Shown piece after piece: positions 27,301 to 34,628 of a stretch of 64,000 bases of DNA. The notes below the pieces were generated by a model, which saw only the letters and a program-made list of their open reading frames with translations, did no database searches and had not been told where the DNA came from. This DNA comes from Selenomonas ruminantium subsp. lactilytica TAM6421 (lineage in GTDB: Bacteria; Bacillota; Negativicutes; Selenomonadales; Selenomonadaceae). A program made the position numbers and the translations under genes. The stretch spans positions 1,984,001 to 2,048,000 of the forward strand of contig NC_017068.1 in the NCBI RefSeq assembly GCF_000284095.1, given 5' to 3'. Positions within the stretch are counted from its first letter, which is position 1. Every line of letters starts with the position of its first letter.

Positions 27301-27734
27301 GCAATACAGGCCGACAGACAGATAATCCCTTCATGGTACTGCCGCAAGAGTTCCTTATCCACCCGGGGCTTATAGTACATGCCCTCGATATTGGCCAAAG
27401 ACACCAGCTTCACGAGATTCTTATAGCCCGTCTGATTCTCGGCCAGCAGAATCAGATGGTAATACTTCGTGCCGTTGACCTCCTGCCGCTCCCGGCGGTT
27501 ACCCGGCGCCAGATAGACCTCACAGCCGATAATCGGCTTGATGCCCTGCTTCTTGCACTCCTTGTAAAAGTCAATGGTGCCATACATCACGCCATGGTCC
27601 GTGATGGCCAAGTGCTTCATGCCCAATTCCTTGGCCCGGCTCACCAGATCCTTGATGCGGGCGGCGCCATCGAGCAGACTAAATTCCGTGTGCACATGGA
27701 GATGAGCAAAATCTATCGTCTTGACTGCTTCCAT
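24336..27734 (-). CDS. dnaE: DNA polymerase III alpha subunit DnaE
   Basis: This replicative polymerase subunit has 1132 residues. An N-terminal PHP domain (FAHLHVHTEFSLLDGAARI) is followed by the polymerase core, with GPGRGSAAGSIVAYLLGIT and the catalytic Asp pair in MPDIDIDFCYIRR. The finger/beta-binding region (MGKKKHEILMAQKENFL, YGFNKSHSAAYALVAWQTAY) and a C-terminal helix-hairpin-helix plus OB fold complete it (LRVAGLVSECKRITTKKGE). No exonuclease domain is fused, so it is DnaE and not PolC. The ATG follows AGGAAGGA. It is transcribed alone. Confidence 0.97.
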   Translation of the reverse strand: MEAVKTIDFAHLHVHTEFSLLDGAARIKDLVSRAKELGMKHLAITDHGVMYGTIDFYKECKKQGIKPIIGCEVYLAPGNRRERQEVNGTKYYHLILLAENQTGYKNLVKLVSLANIEGMYYKPRVDKELLRQYHEGIICLSACIAGDVPRALIQNNKDKADRLVQEYIDIFGKENYFLEIQNHGLPEERMANEGLIELAEKYGLGLVATNDSHYVRREDSEFHDILLCIQMSKTVDDPDRMRFNSDDYYLKSPEEMAALFPDHPEALSNTARIAERCQVDFEFGHIQLPYYPIPEAYKDDEAYLRALCEQALPSRYAEVTEAIRERLDYELVIIHRMGYDSYFLIVWDFINHSREQGISVGPGRGSAAGSIVAYLLGITNLDPLKYDLLFERFLNPERVTMPDIDIDFCYIRREEVIDYVKERYGYDHVAQIVTFGTMAAKGAVRDVGRALGMTYAQVDAIAKLIPNELKMTLDKALKASTEFRNLYESSEEAHRLIDFARKVEGLPRHSSTHAAGVVIAKHPLTDYLPVSVSEGTLVTEFDKDHVEELGLLKMDFLGLRTLTVISDTLDNIKASRGETVDINKIPLEDELTAKMLCDGRTGAVFQMESAGMTNLVKNLAPRNFADLIPTVALYRPGPLGSGMVDDFIGGRHGRKEVTYMHPLLEPILKETFGVVLYQEQVMQIVQVLAGFSLGQADLLRRAMGKKKHEILMAQKENFLKGCAGNGIDAELANTIFDLLTHFADYGFNKSHSAAYALVAWQTAYLKAHYPAEFMAAMLTSVMDNSTKVPVYIELAHRMGLKILPPDINASDIMFGVDKGDIRFGLAAVRNVGENAIKVIMAARKQDGPFESLLDFCTRLDMTTVNKRVIESLIKCGAFDSLGAKRSQLLAVLDKVVGEAQRRQRDFAHGQLGLFGDVMEDTAMDMKLPDMDEAPVLTRLAWEKENTGFYITGHPLDQYQDKIGHLPRLETLQDSGVKDKQTLRVAGLVSECKRITTKKGETMCFVTLEDYTEQMEVTVFPRLFYQSMNALVPDTPVVIQGKADLKDDTVKILADKIWSMDEYKPEYYLMPKAGDEQAIAAIKKVMAAHPGENAVYIYQGRWQKLGPECALDNTEETLAELVKVLGAQGVKKR

Positions 27735-27792
27735 AAGTAGTTCCTTCCTAAAATAATCAAAAAACGTTTATCCTTTAGTATAACATAAAACC

Positions 27793-27821
27793 TTGCCCCC
27801 TTGCAGGCTCTTTGCTAAAAT
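27793..27821 (+). promoter_or_regulatory. promoter of the small gene at 27855
   Basis: TTGCCC (27793-27798) and TAAAAT (27816-27821) are 17 bp apart. The spacer is C- and G-rich, so strength is probably moderate. Confidence 0.55.
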
Positions 27822-27854
27822 ATCAGTAAGAACAGTTTTCGGGAGGTGCCCGCT

Positions 27855-28115
27855 ATGACCATACACGGAGCCGTTATCATCGAACAGGGTGTGACCTTTG
27901 CCATTATCGCCGTGAAACAATCCGTCACCATGTATACTGCCAGGATGGTGCAGACGCGCCATGAACTGGCCCAGTTCTTCCCCAACATGCCCATCATCCT
28001 CATGAGCCAGGACAACAGCGGCACGCCCCATTACTATGGGCGAAAGGATATCGTGGAATTTTTGAAGAGCATACGGCTGGATCAGATTCCCTGGAAGGAA
28101 TATCATATCTACTGA
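27855..28115 (+). CDS. small conserved-looking protein, unknown function
   Basis: This 86-residue protein has no signal peptide and a compact alpha/beta look (HGAVIIEQGVTFAIIAVK, then FPNMPIILMSQD and GRKDIVEFLKSI). It is not recognised. The ATG follows GGGAGGTG by 6 nt. A promoter lies ahead and a strong terminator immediately after, so it is a genuine single-gene unit. The frame opens three codons earlier at another ATG, but the later ATG fits the ribosome site. It is divergent from dnaE. Confidence 0.72.
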   Translation: MTIHGAVIIEQGVTFAIIAVKQSVTMYTARMVQTRHELAQFFPNMPIILMSQDNSGTPHYYGRKDIVEFLKSIRLDQIPWKEYHIY

Positions 28116-28153
28116 ATGCAAAATGACCTGTCAATCGGCAGGTCATTTTGCAT
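28116..28153. terminator. bidirectional intrinsic terminator
   Basis: A perfect 15-bp stem, ATGCAAAATGACCTG and its complement, has an 8-nt loop. It is placed directly between convergent genes and abuts both stop codons. Confidence 0.92.
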
Positions 28154-29127
28154 TAAATCAACATATTTACCGTCATGGCATTCTGTTCGGCAGGAGTGGC
28201 CGCTCTGTCCGGCAGCCTGCCCATGCGTTCCTTTGCCTGTTCCAGGAGCTTTTTGGCTTTTTCCACTTCCGCAGCATCGCATTGATTCAGCCGCAGGCCG
28301 TCCTCCAATTGTTGCAGATCCTGTTCCAGCAGAGCCACAACGGACTGCATATCCCCTTGGGTAGCAGCAGCTGCAATCTGCCGGCGGCGCTTATTCTCGT
28401 TAAGAGACACCGTGGTCTTGGAAGAAGTCATGCTCATTTCCCCATCTTCATCAATGGTGACCTGCATTCCCTGAAAGCCCACTTCATCCTTGCGGTTGTT
28501 ATAAACATCCTCTGCCACCCGCAGGTTGTCGAAGAGCTTCAACCGGCTTTCCTCGTCCGTCAGGCACTTCTGCAGATACTTACCGGAAATCTTTGCCATG
28601 CCGGCCTTGACCATGCTGAAATTCTCCTGCAGGTATTTGGTGAGTTCGTTGGTATTGGCAAATTTTTTCTTCTTCTCCCTAGGCTTGCCCAGCATATCCT
28701 GCCACCAGTTCTTTTTGTCGGAGCGTTTGAGATGGGACTGCTGGCGCCGATTGCCGTCATCATACTCGGATATGCCCCAGCTTCTCAGGCCACCATCATC
28801 CTCGATAATAAAGCCATGGGATTTCACTTTGCGCCCCGACATATTGCCGCCCGTCACATCGGTGTGGGCAATATCGTAAATCAGGGCTTCGTACTCCATG
28901 CGCTTCTCCGGATCCTGCTCAATCTGTTTAAGGATTTTGGATGAAATAGACACGTTGTTGGTGCCGGTTCCCGCAAAGGGTGCCGTGCCCACGCTGAACT
29001 TGAGATTGGGAAATTTTTCTGCTAGACTTTTCATAACATCAGAGTCTTCTTTTTTATCCGTGGCCCGGGCTTTGGCGAAGCTGTAAGCCGCCTCGGATAC
29101 ATAACTGCCACCTACCTTCACTGGCAT
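28153..29127 (-). CDS. uncharacterised protein, possibly DUF6033-like
   Basis: The protein has 324 residues with no signal peptide or membrane segment. An N-terminal block (AEKFPNLKFSVGTAPFAGTG, then ILKQIEQDPEKRMEYEALI and DIAHTD) is followed by a long charged helical region with an EKKKKF stretch. The C-terminus is coiled-coil-like (VVALLEQDLQQLEDGLRLNQ). The N-terminal block resembles DUF6033 proteins of rumen and gut anaerobes, from memory only. The ATG is preceded by AAGGGGG. Two other unrecognised soluble proteins of similar style (31155 and 31677) lie 2 kb away on the same strand. No function is proposed. Confidence 0.8.
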   Translation of the reverse strand: MPVKVGGSYVSEAAYSFAKARATDKKEDSDVMKSLAEKFPNLKFSVGTAPFAGTGTNNVSISSKILKQIEQDPEKRMEYEALIYDIAHTDVTGGNMSGRKVKSHGFIIEDDGGLRSWGISEYDDGNRRQQSHLKRSDKKNWWQDMLGKPREKKKKFANTNELTKYLQENFSMVKAGMAKISGKYLQKCLTDEESRLKLFDNLRVAEDVYNNRKDEVGFQGMQVTIDEDGEMSMTSSKTTVSLNENKRRRQIAAAATQGDMQSVVALLEQDLQQLEDGLRLNQCDAAEVEKAKKLLEQAKERMGRLPDRAATPAEQNAMTVNMLI

Positions 29128-29316
29128 GTCGATTACCCCCTTGTAAAAACACCATAACCTCTTTACCCATATATCGGCAATTTTGACTTGTCAATAATAC
29201 TTATAGCACCAACGGCAGATTTATCGGTGTGAACTGCAAAACTACAACAGAAACTTTTTCACTGATAGAGCATTACAGTCAAACGGAAACGCTGACGCTT
29301 TTCGCCTTTTACCACT

Positions 29317-29676
29317 TCAAATATCAAAGGGTGCCTCTGCCGGATAATGGAAGCTGGCCGCAAAACTGATGCCCTTCTTCTCGGCCCGTTGGCAATAAAG
29401 TACGTCCGCAAGCCAGACCTTCCGCCGCTCCCAGGAGGAATCCCGCCCGTCGTTGACCTTCAGCAGGATGTATTCCTTTTTTTGCTTCTGGATATGAGCA
29501 GCTTCCCGGCAGGCCTTTTCCAAGACCTGGGCAAACTTTTCCTTATCGATGGGCTTCAAGAGATAATGGAACGCCTGTACATCAAAGGCCTTGGCCATGT
29601 ATTCCCGATAGCCCGTCACAAAGATGATGATGCTTCGGGCCGCCTGTTCCCGGAAGTCCCCTTTTGAAGTAGTCAC
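29317..29676 (-). pseudogene. fragment of a LytTR-type response regulator
   Basis: Only 119 codons remain. Residues about 13-60 match the C-terminal half of a receiver domain (IIIFVTGYREYMAKAFDVQA, then the conserved Lys-Pro in YLLKPIDKEKF). The start of a LytTR-like DNA-binding domain follows (KVWLADVLYCQRAEKKG) before the frame ends. The phospho-acceptor Asp and the receiver N-terminus are missing, as is most of the DNA-binding domain. No good ribosome site precedes the ATG and no partner kinase is nearby. Just past the stop, the +1 frame stays open for 20 more codons, so an indel may have contributed. It is probably a decayed AgrA/LytR relative. Confidence 0.7.
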
Positions 29677-29720
29677 TGCCTTTAATTGTAGCGACTAACA
29701 ACAGCAACATTCAAGGGTTA

Positions 29721-29759
29721 TGGCGCGAATTACCCAATTTGTGGCGTGAACTACTTAAT
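29721..29759. repeat. two 18-bp direct repeats with a 21-bp period
   Basis: TGGCGCGAATTACCCAAT (29721-29738) and TGGCGTGAACTACTTAAT (29742-29759) match at 14 of 18 positions, and every difference is C to T. Two helical turns between copies is typical of sites for dimeric or LytTR-type regulators. They lie just upstream of the broken response-regulator gene and upstream of the small membrane protein gene. Confidence 0.5.
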
Positions 29760-29870
29760 ATATCGTACATCAGGTCCATAACTTAACCATCAGCCGCCCT
29801 CTCTCCTTGACAAATGCCGGGCAATCCGTCACTATAAAGCTATAGCAAATACGGAGAGGGGATTTTTATC

Positions 29871-30068
29871 ATGGAGATTTTACGTTATATTGTCAATATC
29901 ATTTGTTTTATTGCCTTGTTTATCACACTGGAAGTAGTCTGGGCCAATGTGCGGAACAACTGGCAGGCCAGGAACCTGTTGGGCTGTGCCGAATATCTGA
30001 TTGGCGGCGTAACTGTACTGCTGGTGCTGATTGCCCTTAGCGATGCCGCGAACAGCATGTTGCTATAA
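29871..30068 (+). CDS. small two-helix membrane protein
   Basis: This 65-residue protein has two predicted membrane segments (YIVNIICFIALFITLEVVW and LIGGVTVLLVLIALSDA) joined by a short basic loop. The ATG follows GGAGAGGGG. A TTGACA occurs upstream with a poorly spaced TATAAA, so the promoter is uncertain. It lies 16 bp before hydE on the same strand and is probably cotranscribed with it. Not recognised. Confidence 0.68.
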   Translation: MEILRYIVNIICFIALFITLEVVWANVRNNWQARNLLGCAEYLIGGVTVLLVLIALSDAANSMLL

Positions 30069-30084
30069 GAAAAGGGAAGCAAAT

Positions 30085-31143
30085 ATGCAGAACTTAATCG
30101 ACAAACTGGAACGCAATAATGATTTAACAGATGAAGAATTCATCGTCCTGCTTACGGCAGATTCCCCGGAACTTGACGCCTGCCTCGCTGCCCATGCCCG
30201 CAAGGTGCGGGAAAAATATTACGGTAAGGACGTCTATATCCGCGGACTGATTGAGTTTACCAATCACTGCCGCAACAACTGCTATTACTGCGGCATCCGG
30301 CGGGACAATCCTAACGCCCAGCGATACCGGCTGACCATGGAAGAAATCCTTACCTGCTGCGAAACAGGCCAGCAGCTGGGTTTTCGCACCTTTGTCCTGC
30401 AAGGCGGCGAGGATGCTTACTTTACGGACGAACGGCTGGCAGAACTCATCCGCGCCATAAAAAAACGCTGCCCCGATTGCGCCGTAACGCTGTCCATCGG
30501 GGAGCGTGAAAAAGATAGCTATGCAAAACTGTTTGCCGCCGGGGCCGAACGCTTCCTGCTGCGCCATGAAACGGCAGACAAGGTCCATTATGAGAGCCTG
30601 CACCCGGCAGAAATGTCCTTTGACCACCGGATGAAATGCCTGCAGGATCTGCGGGATATCGGCTATCAGGTTGGCTGCGGCATGATGGTGGGTTCGCCGG
30701 GCCAGACCAGCGCCCAACTTTTGCAGGATATGCGTTTCCTGCAGAAGTTCCAGCCGGAAATGGTGGGCATTGGCCCCTTTATCCCCCAGCATGATACACC
30801 TCTGGCGGAATATCCGGCAGGAACGGCCAAACTTACGGTGCGGCTGCTTTCCATCATCCGCCTGCTGCTACCCCAGGTCCTGCTGCCTGCCACCACCGCC
30901 TTGGGCACCATTGACACCCAAGGCCGGGAAAAAGGCCTGCTGGCCGGCGCCAATGTGCTGATGCCAAACCTATCCCCCACTGCCGTCCGTCAGAAATACG
31001 CCCTCTACGACAACAAGATCTGCATGGGAGAAGAAGCCGCCGAATGCGTCAACTGCCTGGCTAAGCGGGTAGCATCCACCGGTTACAAAATCGTCAGTAA
31101 TCGCGGTGACCATCCAGCATTTGCATCGAAGAAAAACTTGTGA
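30085..31143 (+). CDS. hydE: [FeFe]-hydrogenase maturation radical SAM protein HydE
   Basis: The protein has 352 residues. The radical-SAM cluster motif CRNNCYYCGI (CX3CX2C) is followed by QGGEDAYF, SIGEREKDSY, RHETADKVHYESLHP and a GPFIPQHDTPL block characteristic of HydE. It builds part of the dithiomethylamine/diiron precursor of the H-cluster. The frame is open 18 codons upstream, but the ATG at 30085 follows AAGGGAAG and avoids overlap with the preceding small gene. HydF, HydG and hydrogenase subunits are not in the window. It implies H2 metabolism. Confidence 0.93.
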   Translation: MQNLIDKLERNNDLTDEEFIVLLTADSPELDACLAAHARKVREKYYGKDVYIRGLIEFTNHCRNNCYYCGIRRDNPNAQRYRLTMEEILTCCETGQQLGFRTFVLQGGEDAYFTDERLAELIRAIKKRCPDCAVTLSIGEREKDSYAKLFAAGAERFLLRHETADKVHYESLHPAEMSFDHRMKCLQDLRDIGYQVGCGMMVGSPGQTSAQLLQDMRFLQKFQPEMVGIGPFIPQHDTPLAEYPAGTAKLTVRLLSIIRLLLPQVLLPATTALGTIDTQGREKGLLAGANVLMPNLSPTAVRQKYALYDNKICMGEEAAECVNCLAKRVASTGYKIVSNRGDHPAFASKKNL

Positions 31144-31154
31144 AATATCCATCA

Positions 31155-31673
31155 TCAAGCAGCAATATCCACATTAGCTCCCCGATATTTGCTGGCATCA
31201 GCGGATTTCAGATCCTTTTGATAGGGATTGTCCTCATTATAATAACGGATTTGTGTAGAAGTCTCACCACCAGAAATATACGTTCTGCCACATTCCGGGC
31301 AGACATCCGTCTTTAGGCGCACACTGGCCCGTACCACTTCACCATTGCCCAGTTCCGCCTTCTGGTAGGCGTTGGATACATGTTCCTGCTCATGACTCAT
31401 CACCACTGCCGCAGCATTGCCAGGATCGATATGCCCCGCCGCCTTGAACGAAACCATTTCATTGGAGCCATCCTGGTACTTGCGCCGTTTACAGGTCTCA
31501 CATTCCCCGGGGCTGGACTTACGGCCATTTACATTCTTGTCCTCGTTCTCATCATCCTGTACCGAGAAGGCAGCGCCTGATTCATAGCCACTATCCGCGC
31601 TTCCATAACCTCCGTAACTGCTATAGCGATCATAAGGCGAGCTAAAACTCCCGCCAATTCTCATATCTGCCAT
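31155..31673 (-). CDS. putative SprA-like zinc metallopeptidase-type protein
   Basis: The protein has 172 residues. The N-terminus is disordered and rich in Tyr, Ser and Gly. A CETCKRRKYQDGS block (CxxC), then SHEQEHVSNAYQ (HExEH) and CPECGRTYISGG (CxxC) follow. The histidines and two CxxC pairs predict zinc binding. The pattern resembles SprA-related putative metalloproteases, from memory only; a full HExxH with a third ligand is not evident. It follows the next gene (31677) by 3 bp in the same operon. Substrate and location are unknown; there is no signal peptide. Confidence 0.72.
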   Translation of the reverse strand: MADMRIGGSFSSPYDRYSSYGGYGSADSGYESGAAFSVQDDENEDKNVNGRKSSPGECETCKRRKYQDGSNEMVSFKAAGHIDPGNAAAVVMSHEQEHVSNAYQKAELGNGEVVRASVRLKTDVCPECGRTYISGGETSTQIRYYNEDNPYQKDLKSADASKYRGANVDIAA

Positions 31674-31676
31674 GAT

Positions 31677-32504
31677 TCACACTTCCTTCCCTGCGCCTAC
31701 ATCTATTACCTGCCCTATGCCATCCTCCAGCGAAACCGTCATCTGTGTTTCGCTGTCAGGCATGGACATTTCTTCTACACTGTAATCCTTCGGCTCAGCT
31801 TCCCGTGCCCGGGCTTCCTCATTGTCCACGGAAATCTTGTCATCTTCCTTATCGTCCCGCCTGCGACGATGCTGTTCCAAAGCCGCGGCATTCTTGGCCA
31901 TGGCATAAAGGTCTTTGTTAAACTCCATCAATTCCTTTTCATCAGCGGGAGATACCTTGCGTCCATGCATGATGCGGGAAGCGGTCTGCATGGCGCGGCT
32001 CATCTTGTCATTGGCTTCCTTCATGGCATCACTGCTCTGGCGAGCATTGGCCGCCTCATGGAGCAGGAAGTTATGCAAGGAAACGCCCTTCTTCATATCC
32101 TGAATCTGTTTGCTCGTGGCCAACAGCTGTTTCTTCACGTCATCGGAAAGATCAATCCGCTGATTTTCGACTTCGATATATCCCTGCTTCACCGCCCGGC
32201 TGACCATATCCGCATTGTCAAAGCTGACGACGAATTTATTGCTGTCACCCTGACGGAAAACGGAAAAATCAATCCGAGTTTCCTCTGTTTTTTCTTTGGC
32301 CGCTTTCTCCTTATCCGCCTGCTGCAGTTCATAACCAGCTGAGGAAATATCCACCTCAGCCGTTGAAAACATATCCAGCTTTTCTGTATTCTGTGCCGGA
32401 ACAGTCATCCCATCCCGCTTGATGCGCTCATTGAGTTTTTTCGCCATAGGCTGGCTGGTGTAATAGTCCAGCTCCTGCCTGGTTATATTCCTTAAGATAC
32501 GCAT
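31677..32504 (-). CDS. uncharacterised helical protein
   Basis: The protein has 275 residues, highly charged and mostly helical, with no signal peptide or membrane segment. Charged stretches (ADKEKAAKEKTEETR, EQHRRRRDDKEDD) suggest coiled coil or disorder. The frame opens ten codons earlier, but the ATG at 32504 has GGGAGGAT 6 nt ahead. It is the first gene of a two-gene operon with the SprA-like protein 3 bp downstream. Not recognised; the pairing suggests the two products act together. Confidence 0.72.
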   Translation of the reverse strand: MRILRNITRQELDYYTSQPMAKKLNERIKRDGMTVPAQNTEKLDMFSTAEVDISSAGYELQQADKEKAAKEKTEETRIDFSVFRQGDSNKFVVSFDNADMVSRAVKQGYIEVENQRIDLSDDVKKQLLATSKQIQDMKKGVSLHNFLLHEAANARQSSDAMKEANDKMSRAMQTASRIMHGRKVSPADEKELMEFNKDLYAMAKNAAALEQHRRRRDDKEDDKISVDNEEARAREAEPKDYSVEEMSMPDSETQMTVSLEDGIGQVIDVGAGKEV

Positions 32505-32607
32505 AGTCTTATCCTCCCTGATAAATGACCTCAATCCCTCTTATTGGGTATATCGTTCGAAAACCGACTTTACTTAACGATTTTTTGATGATTTTCCAAT
32601 TGCTTTC

Positions 32608-32637
32608 TTGAAGTATGATAGCATTTATGCTATCATA
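32608..32637 (+). promoter_or_regulatory. toxin-antitoxin promoter with overlapping operator
   Basis: TTGAAG (32608-32613), a 17-bp spacer and TATCAT (32631-32636). The perfect inverted repeat TATGATAGCA-TTTA-TGCTATCATA (32614-32637) fills the spacer and covers the -10. This is the standard layout for autorepression by an antitoxin or toxin-antitoxin complex. Confidence 0.85.
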
Positions 32638-32667
32638 TAAGAAAGATTTATTAGCATTGGAGCAGTT

Positions 32668-33039
32668 ATGTACACCGTTGAGTTTTATGAAACTTCCGCT
32701 GGTGAATCTGACGTTTGGGATTTCTTAGAAGAACTTCGCCTAAAGTCAGTCACCAACAAAGATGCCAGAATACAGTATAATCAAATGGTATTCTATATTG
32801 ACCTTTTATCCAAAAATGGAACGCGAATGCCGGATAAAATAACCAAGAATATCAATGAAGATATATGGGAATTACGTCCTGGGAACAATCGCGTGTTTTA
32901 TTTCTATTATCGTGATAATACTTTTGTTTTACTTCACCATTTTCGCAAAAAAAGTATGAAAACGCCCTCACAAGAAATAGAACGTGCTAAAAGAGAACGT
33001 GATGATTATAAAAAGAGAAAGGACGCTGATAAGAAATGA
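32668..33039 (+). CDS. type II toxin, RelE/HigB (Gp49-like) family
   Basis: The protein has 123 residues. It follows the Gp49/HigB pattern: an N-terminal strand VEFYETSAGESDVWDF, a basic middle (KNGTRMPDKI, then DIWELRPGNNRVFYFYY) and the C-terminal VLLHHFRKKSMKTPSQEIERA. Members cleave mRNA at the ribosome. The gene overlaps the antitoxin gene by ATGA, and the toxin comes first, as in higBA. Base composition is more AT-rich than the surrounding chromosome, consistent with horizontal acquisition. A Lys-rich tail (KKRKDADKK) ends the protein. Confidence 0.88.
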   Translation: MYTVEFYETSAGESDVWDFLEELRLKSVTNKDARIQYNQMVFYIDLLSKNGTRMPDKITKNINEDIWELRPGNNRVFYFYYRDNTFVLLHHFRKKSMKTPSQEIERAKRERDDYKKRKDADKK

Positions 33040-33314
33040 GAACTTGGAATGATTATAAAGACCATGTTAAAGCCATTGACCCTGTTGCGAAAAAAGATAT
33101 CGAAAACATCGAGGAGCTGACCACCATTGTTTCTTCTTTAATTGCCAAAAGGACTGAACTTGGTATAAGTCAGCGTGAACTAGCCGCCGAATGCGGACTC
33201 CCCCAATCCTCCGTAGCAAGAATAGAATCCTTTAAAACTACGCCAAAATTCGATACATTATTAAAAATTATGCGTCCATTAGGTTTGAAATTACAAATTG
33301 TACCTAGCAACTAA
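33036..33314 (+). CDS. antitoxin with XRE-type helix-turn-helix (HigA-like)
   Basis: The protein has 92 residues. A Cro/C1-type helix-turn-helix occupies about residues 35-80 (RTELGISQRELAAECGLPQS, then SVARIESFKTTP). It should neutralise the upstream toxin and, with it, bind the palindrome in the promoter. The start is embedded in the toxin stop (ATGA). The last codons, through the stop, form the left arm of a long inverted repeat shared with the convergent gene. Confidence 0.9.
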   Translation: MRTWNDYKDHVKAIDPVAKKDIENIEELTTIVSSLIAKRTELGISQRELAAECGLPQSSVARIESFKTTPKFDTLLKIMRPLGLKLQIVPSN

Positions 33315-33371
33315 GAATATAAGATGGCGGGCAAGAATTTGACTTGTCCGCCATCTTAATTCTTAGTTGCT
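33306..33371. terminator. 66-nt near-perfect inverted repeat / bidirectional terminator between convergent genes
   Basis: The left arm starts AGCAACTAAGAAT and the right arm ends ATTCTTAGTTGCT. The inner arms (33320-33335 and 33343-33358, TAAGATGGCGG(G/A)CAAG) continue the pairing to a 7-nt loop. The arms differ by one inserted base and one substitution over about 29 bp. The stop codons of both convergent genes lie inside the arms. Confidence 0.85.
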
Positions 33372-34442
33372 TTCTTCATTCACCTTTATATATCGAGCAG
33401 CAATTTTTATTAACTGGTCTTTATAATTATACAAACCATCAATGGAATCAAGCTGATATTTTTCTTTATCAGGGGTAACAAAAAATTTTCTCTTCTCTGA
33501 AAGATACAATCTACATATCCATTTTCTCGTATTATTGTCAATTAATATGCTAAAATAGGTTTCCGTATCTTTATAGGTGATTTCATGCCCTTCCAATGAC
33601 GAATGTAGAAGCGTTTTTATTATGAAAAAGCTCTCAACTTCTTCCTTCGTAGTTATAATTTTAGACTTTTCAATAAGTTCATTAGATATGGATTCATCTG
33701 TTTGCTCATCCTCTATTTGTTTTTCACCTTCTGTCTTTAGAGCAGTTTTCAAGCGATCATTTATCATTTCATTAACAAATTGTGCAAATGCCTTCTTAAC
33801 TATAGGACGAAATGAATCTATGACTTTCTGAGTTTTTAAGCCATCATAAACTTTTGACAAAATATATTTGACAAACACATCATCTGGATTAGCTAGCTGC
33901 TCGTTAAATATTTGCCGAATTTGACTGCTATATTTTAATTCGGATGCAGAATTTGTAATAGCCTCAATATCAAAAGCTTGTTTTTGAAATTTTTTCAATT
34001 CTGGGATCAATGGTTCCTTTATATTTAATATATCAAATTCAAGGAACGGTCTATCATCCATTTTATTACTTTCATCAAGATCAGTATAAAAACGATAAAT
34101 TATACCGTTGGTTAGAATACCAAATTTCGCCGGTGTTGTAGAAAAATATCTAAAAAGTTGTGAGGAATGTTTATCAAGAGGTTCACCACACCATTTCGCT
34201 TCAATTAATATTAATGGTTGGTTATCCTCCCCCATAATTGCATAATCAACTTTTTCACCTTTCTTAATGCCAAAATCTGCGGTATATTCAGGAACAAATT
34301 CCAAGGGATTAAATACATCATATCCTAAAATTTGAAAAAACGGCATAATCATAGAAGTTTTTGTTGCTTCTTCTGTTGAGATATTATCTTTCATGGTGTT
34401 AATTCTAGCTGAAAACTGTTTAATTTTATCAATGAAATCCAT
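33363..34442 (-). CDS. restriction-type HSDR_N domain protein
   Basis: The protein has 359 residues. Residues about 1-150 resemble the N-terminal nuclease domain of type I restriction subunit R: FFQILGYDVFNP, then EYTADFGIKKGEKVDYAIM and LILIEAKWCGEPL, giving the D...ExK nuclease core, then QLFRYFSTTPAKFGILTNG. The rest (about 180-359) has no helicase motifs, so this is a stand-alone HSDR_N-type protein, often of phage or mobile origin. Low GC and its position beside the toxin-antitoxin pair support horizontal acquisition. The ATG at 34442 follows GGGGAGGAT; the frame opens 8 codons earlier. Defence or phage role is inferred only. Confidence 0.8.
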   Translation of the reverse strand: MDFIDKIKQFSARINTMKDNISTEEATKTSMIMPFFQILGYDVFNPLEFVPEYTADFGIKKGEKVDYAIMGEDNQPLILIEAKWCGEPLDKHSSQLFRYFSTTPAKFGILTNGIIYRFYTDLDESNKMDDRPFLEFDILNIKEPLIPELKKFQKQAFDIEAITNSASELKYSSQIRQIFNEQLANPDDVFVKYILSKVYDGLKTQKVIDSFRPIVKKAFAQFVNEMINDRLKTALKTEGEKQIEDEQTDESISNELIEKSKIITTKEEVESFFIIKTLLHSSLEGHEITYKDTETYFSILIDNNTRKWICRLYLSEKRKFFVTPDKEKYQLDSIDGLYNYKDQLIKIAARYIKVNEESN

Positions 34443-34522
34443 GATAACATCCTCCCCATAACTCAATTTCTTCTATCGTTTGTGAATTACTTCGCGATAA
34501 AACTGTAAAATCCTGCCTATGG

Positions 34523-34628
34523 CTATAATTTCTCCAGCAACCAAAAGTCGTATTCCTCTTTGCCGAACATTTTGTAGGACATGTTGAATAGCCTACCTAT
34601 CAGCAGTGGGGTCGAATGGGGATGCAAA
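34523..34628 (-). pseudogene. possible C-terminal remnant of a lost gene
   Basis: One minus-strand frame reads about 35 codons without a start of its own and looks protein-like (LLIGRLFNMSYKMFGKEEYD, then FWLLEKL and a stop). It lies between the AT-rich island and phzF and may be the tail of a gene truncated when the island inserted. The length is too short for certainty. Confidence 0.3.

Noticed and set aside
26100-27740. 546-codon plus-strand frame over dnaE
   Set aside because: It mirrors dnaE codons, lacks any known motif and has no promoter or ribosome site; dnaE has complete polymerase motifs.
27768-28121. 117-codon minus-strand frame
   Set aside because: Overlaps the better supported 86-residue plus-strand gene, which has a ribosome site, promoter and terminator.
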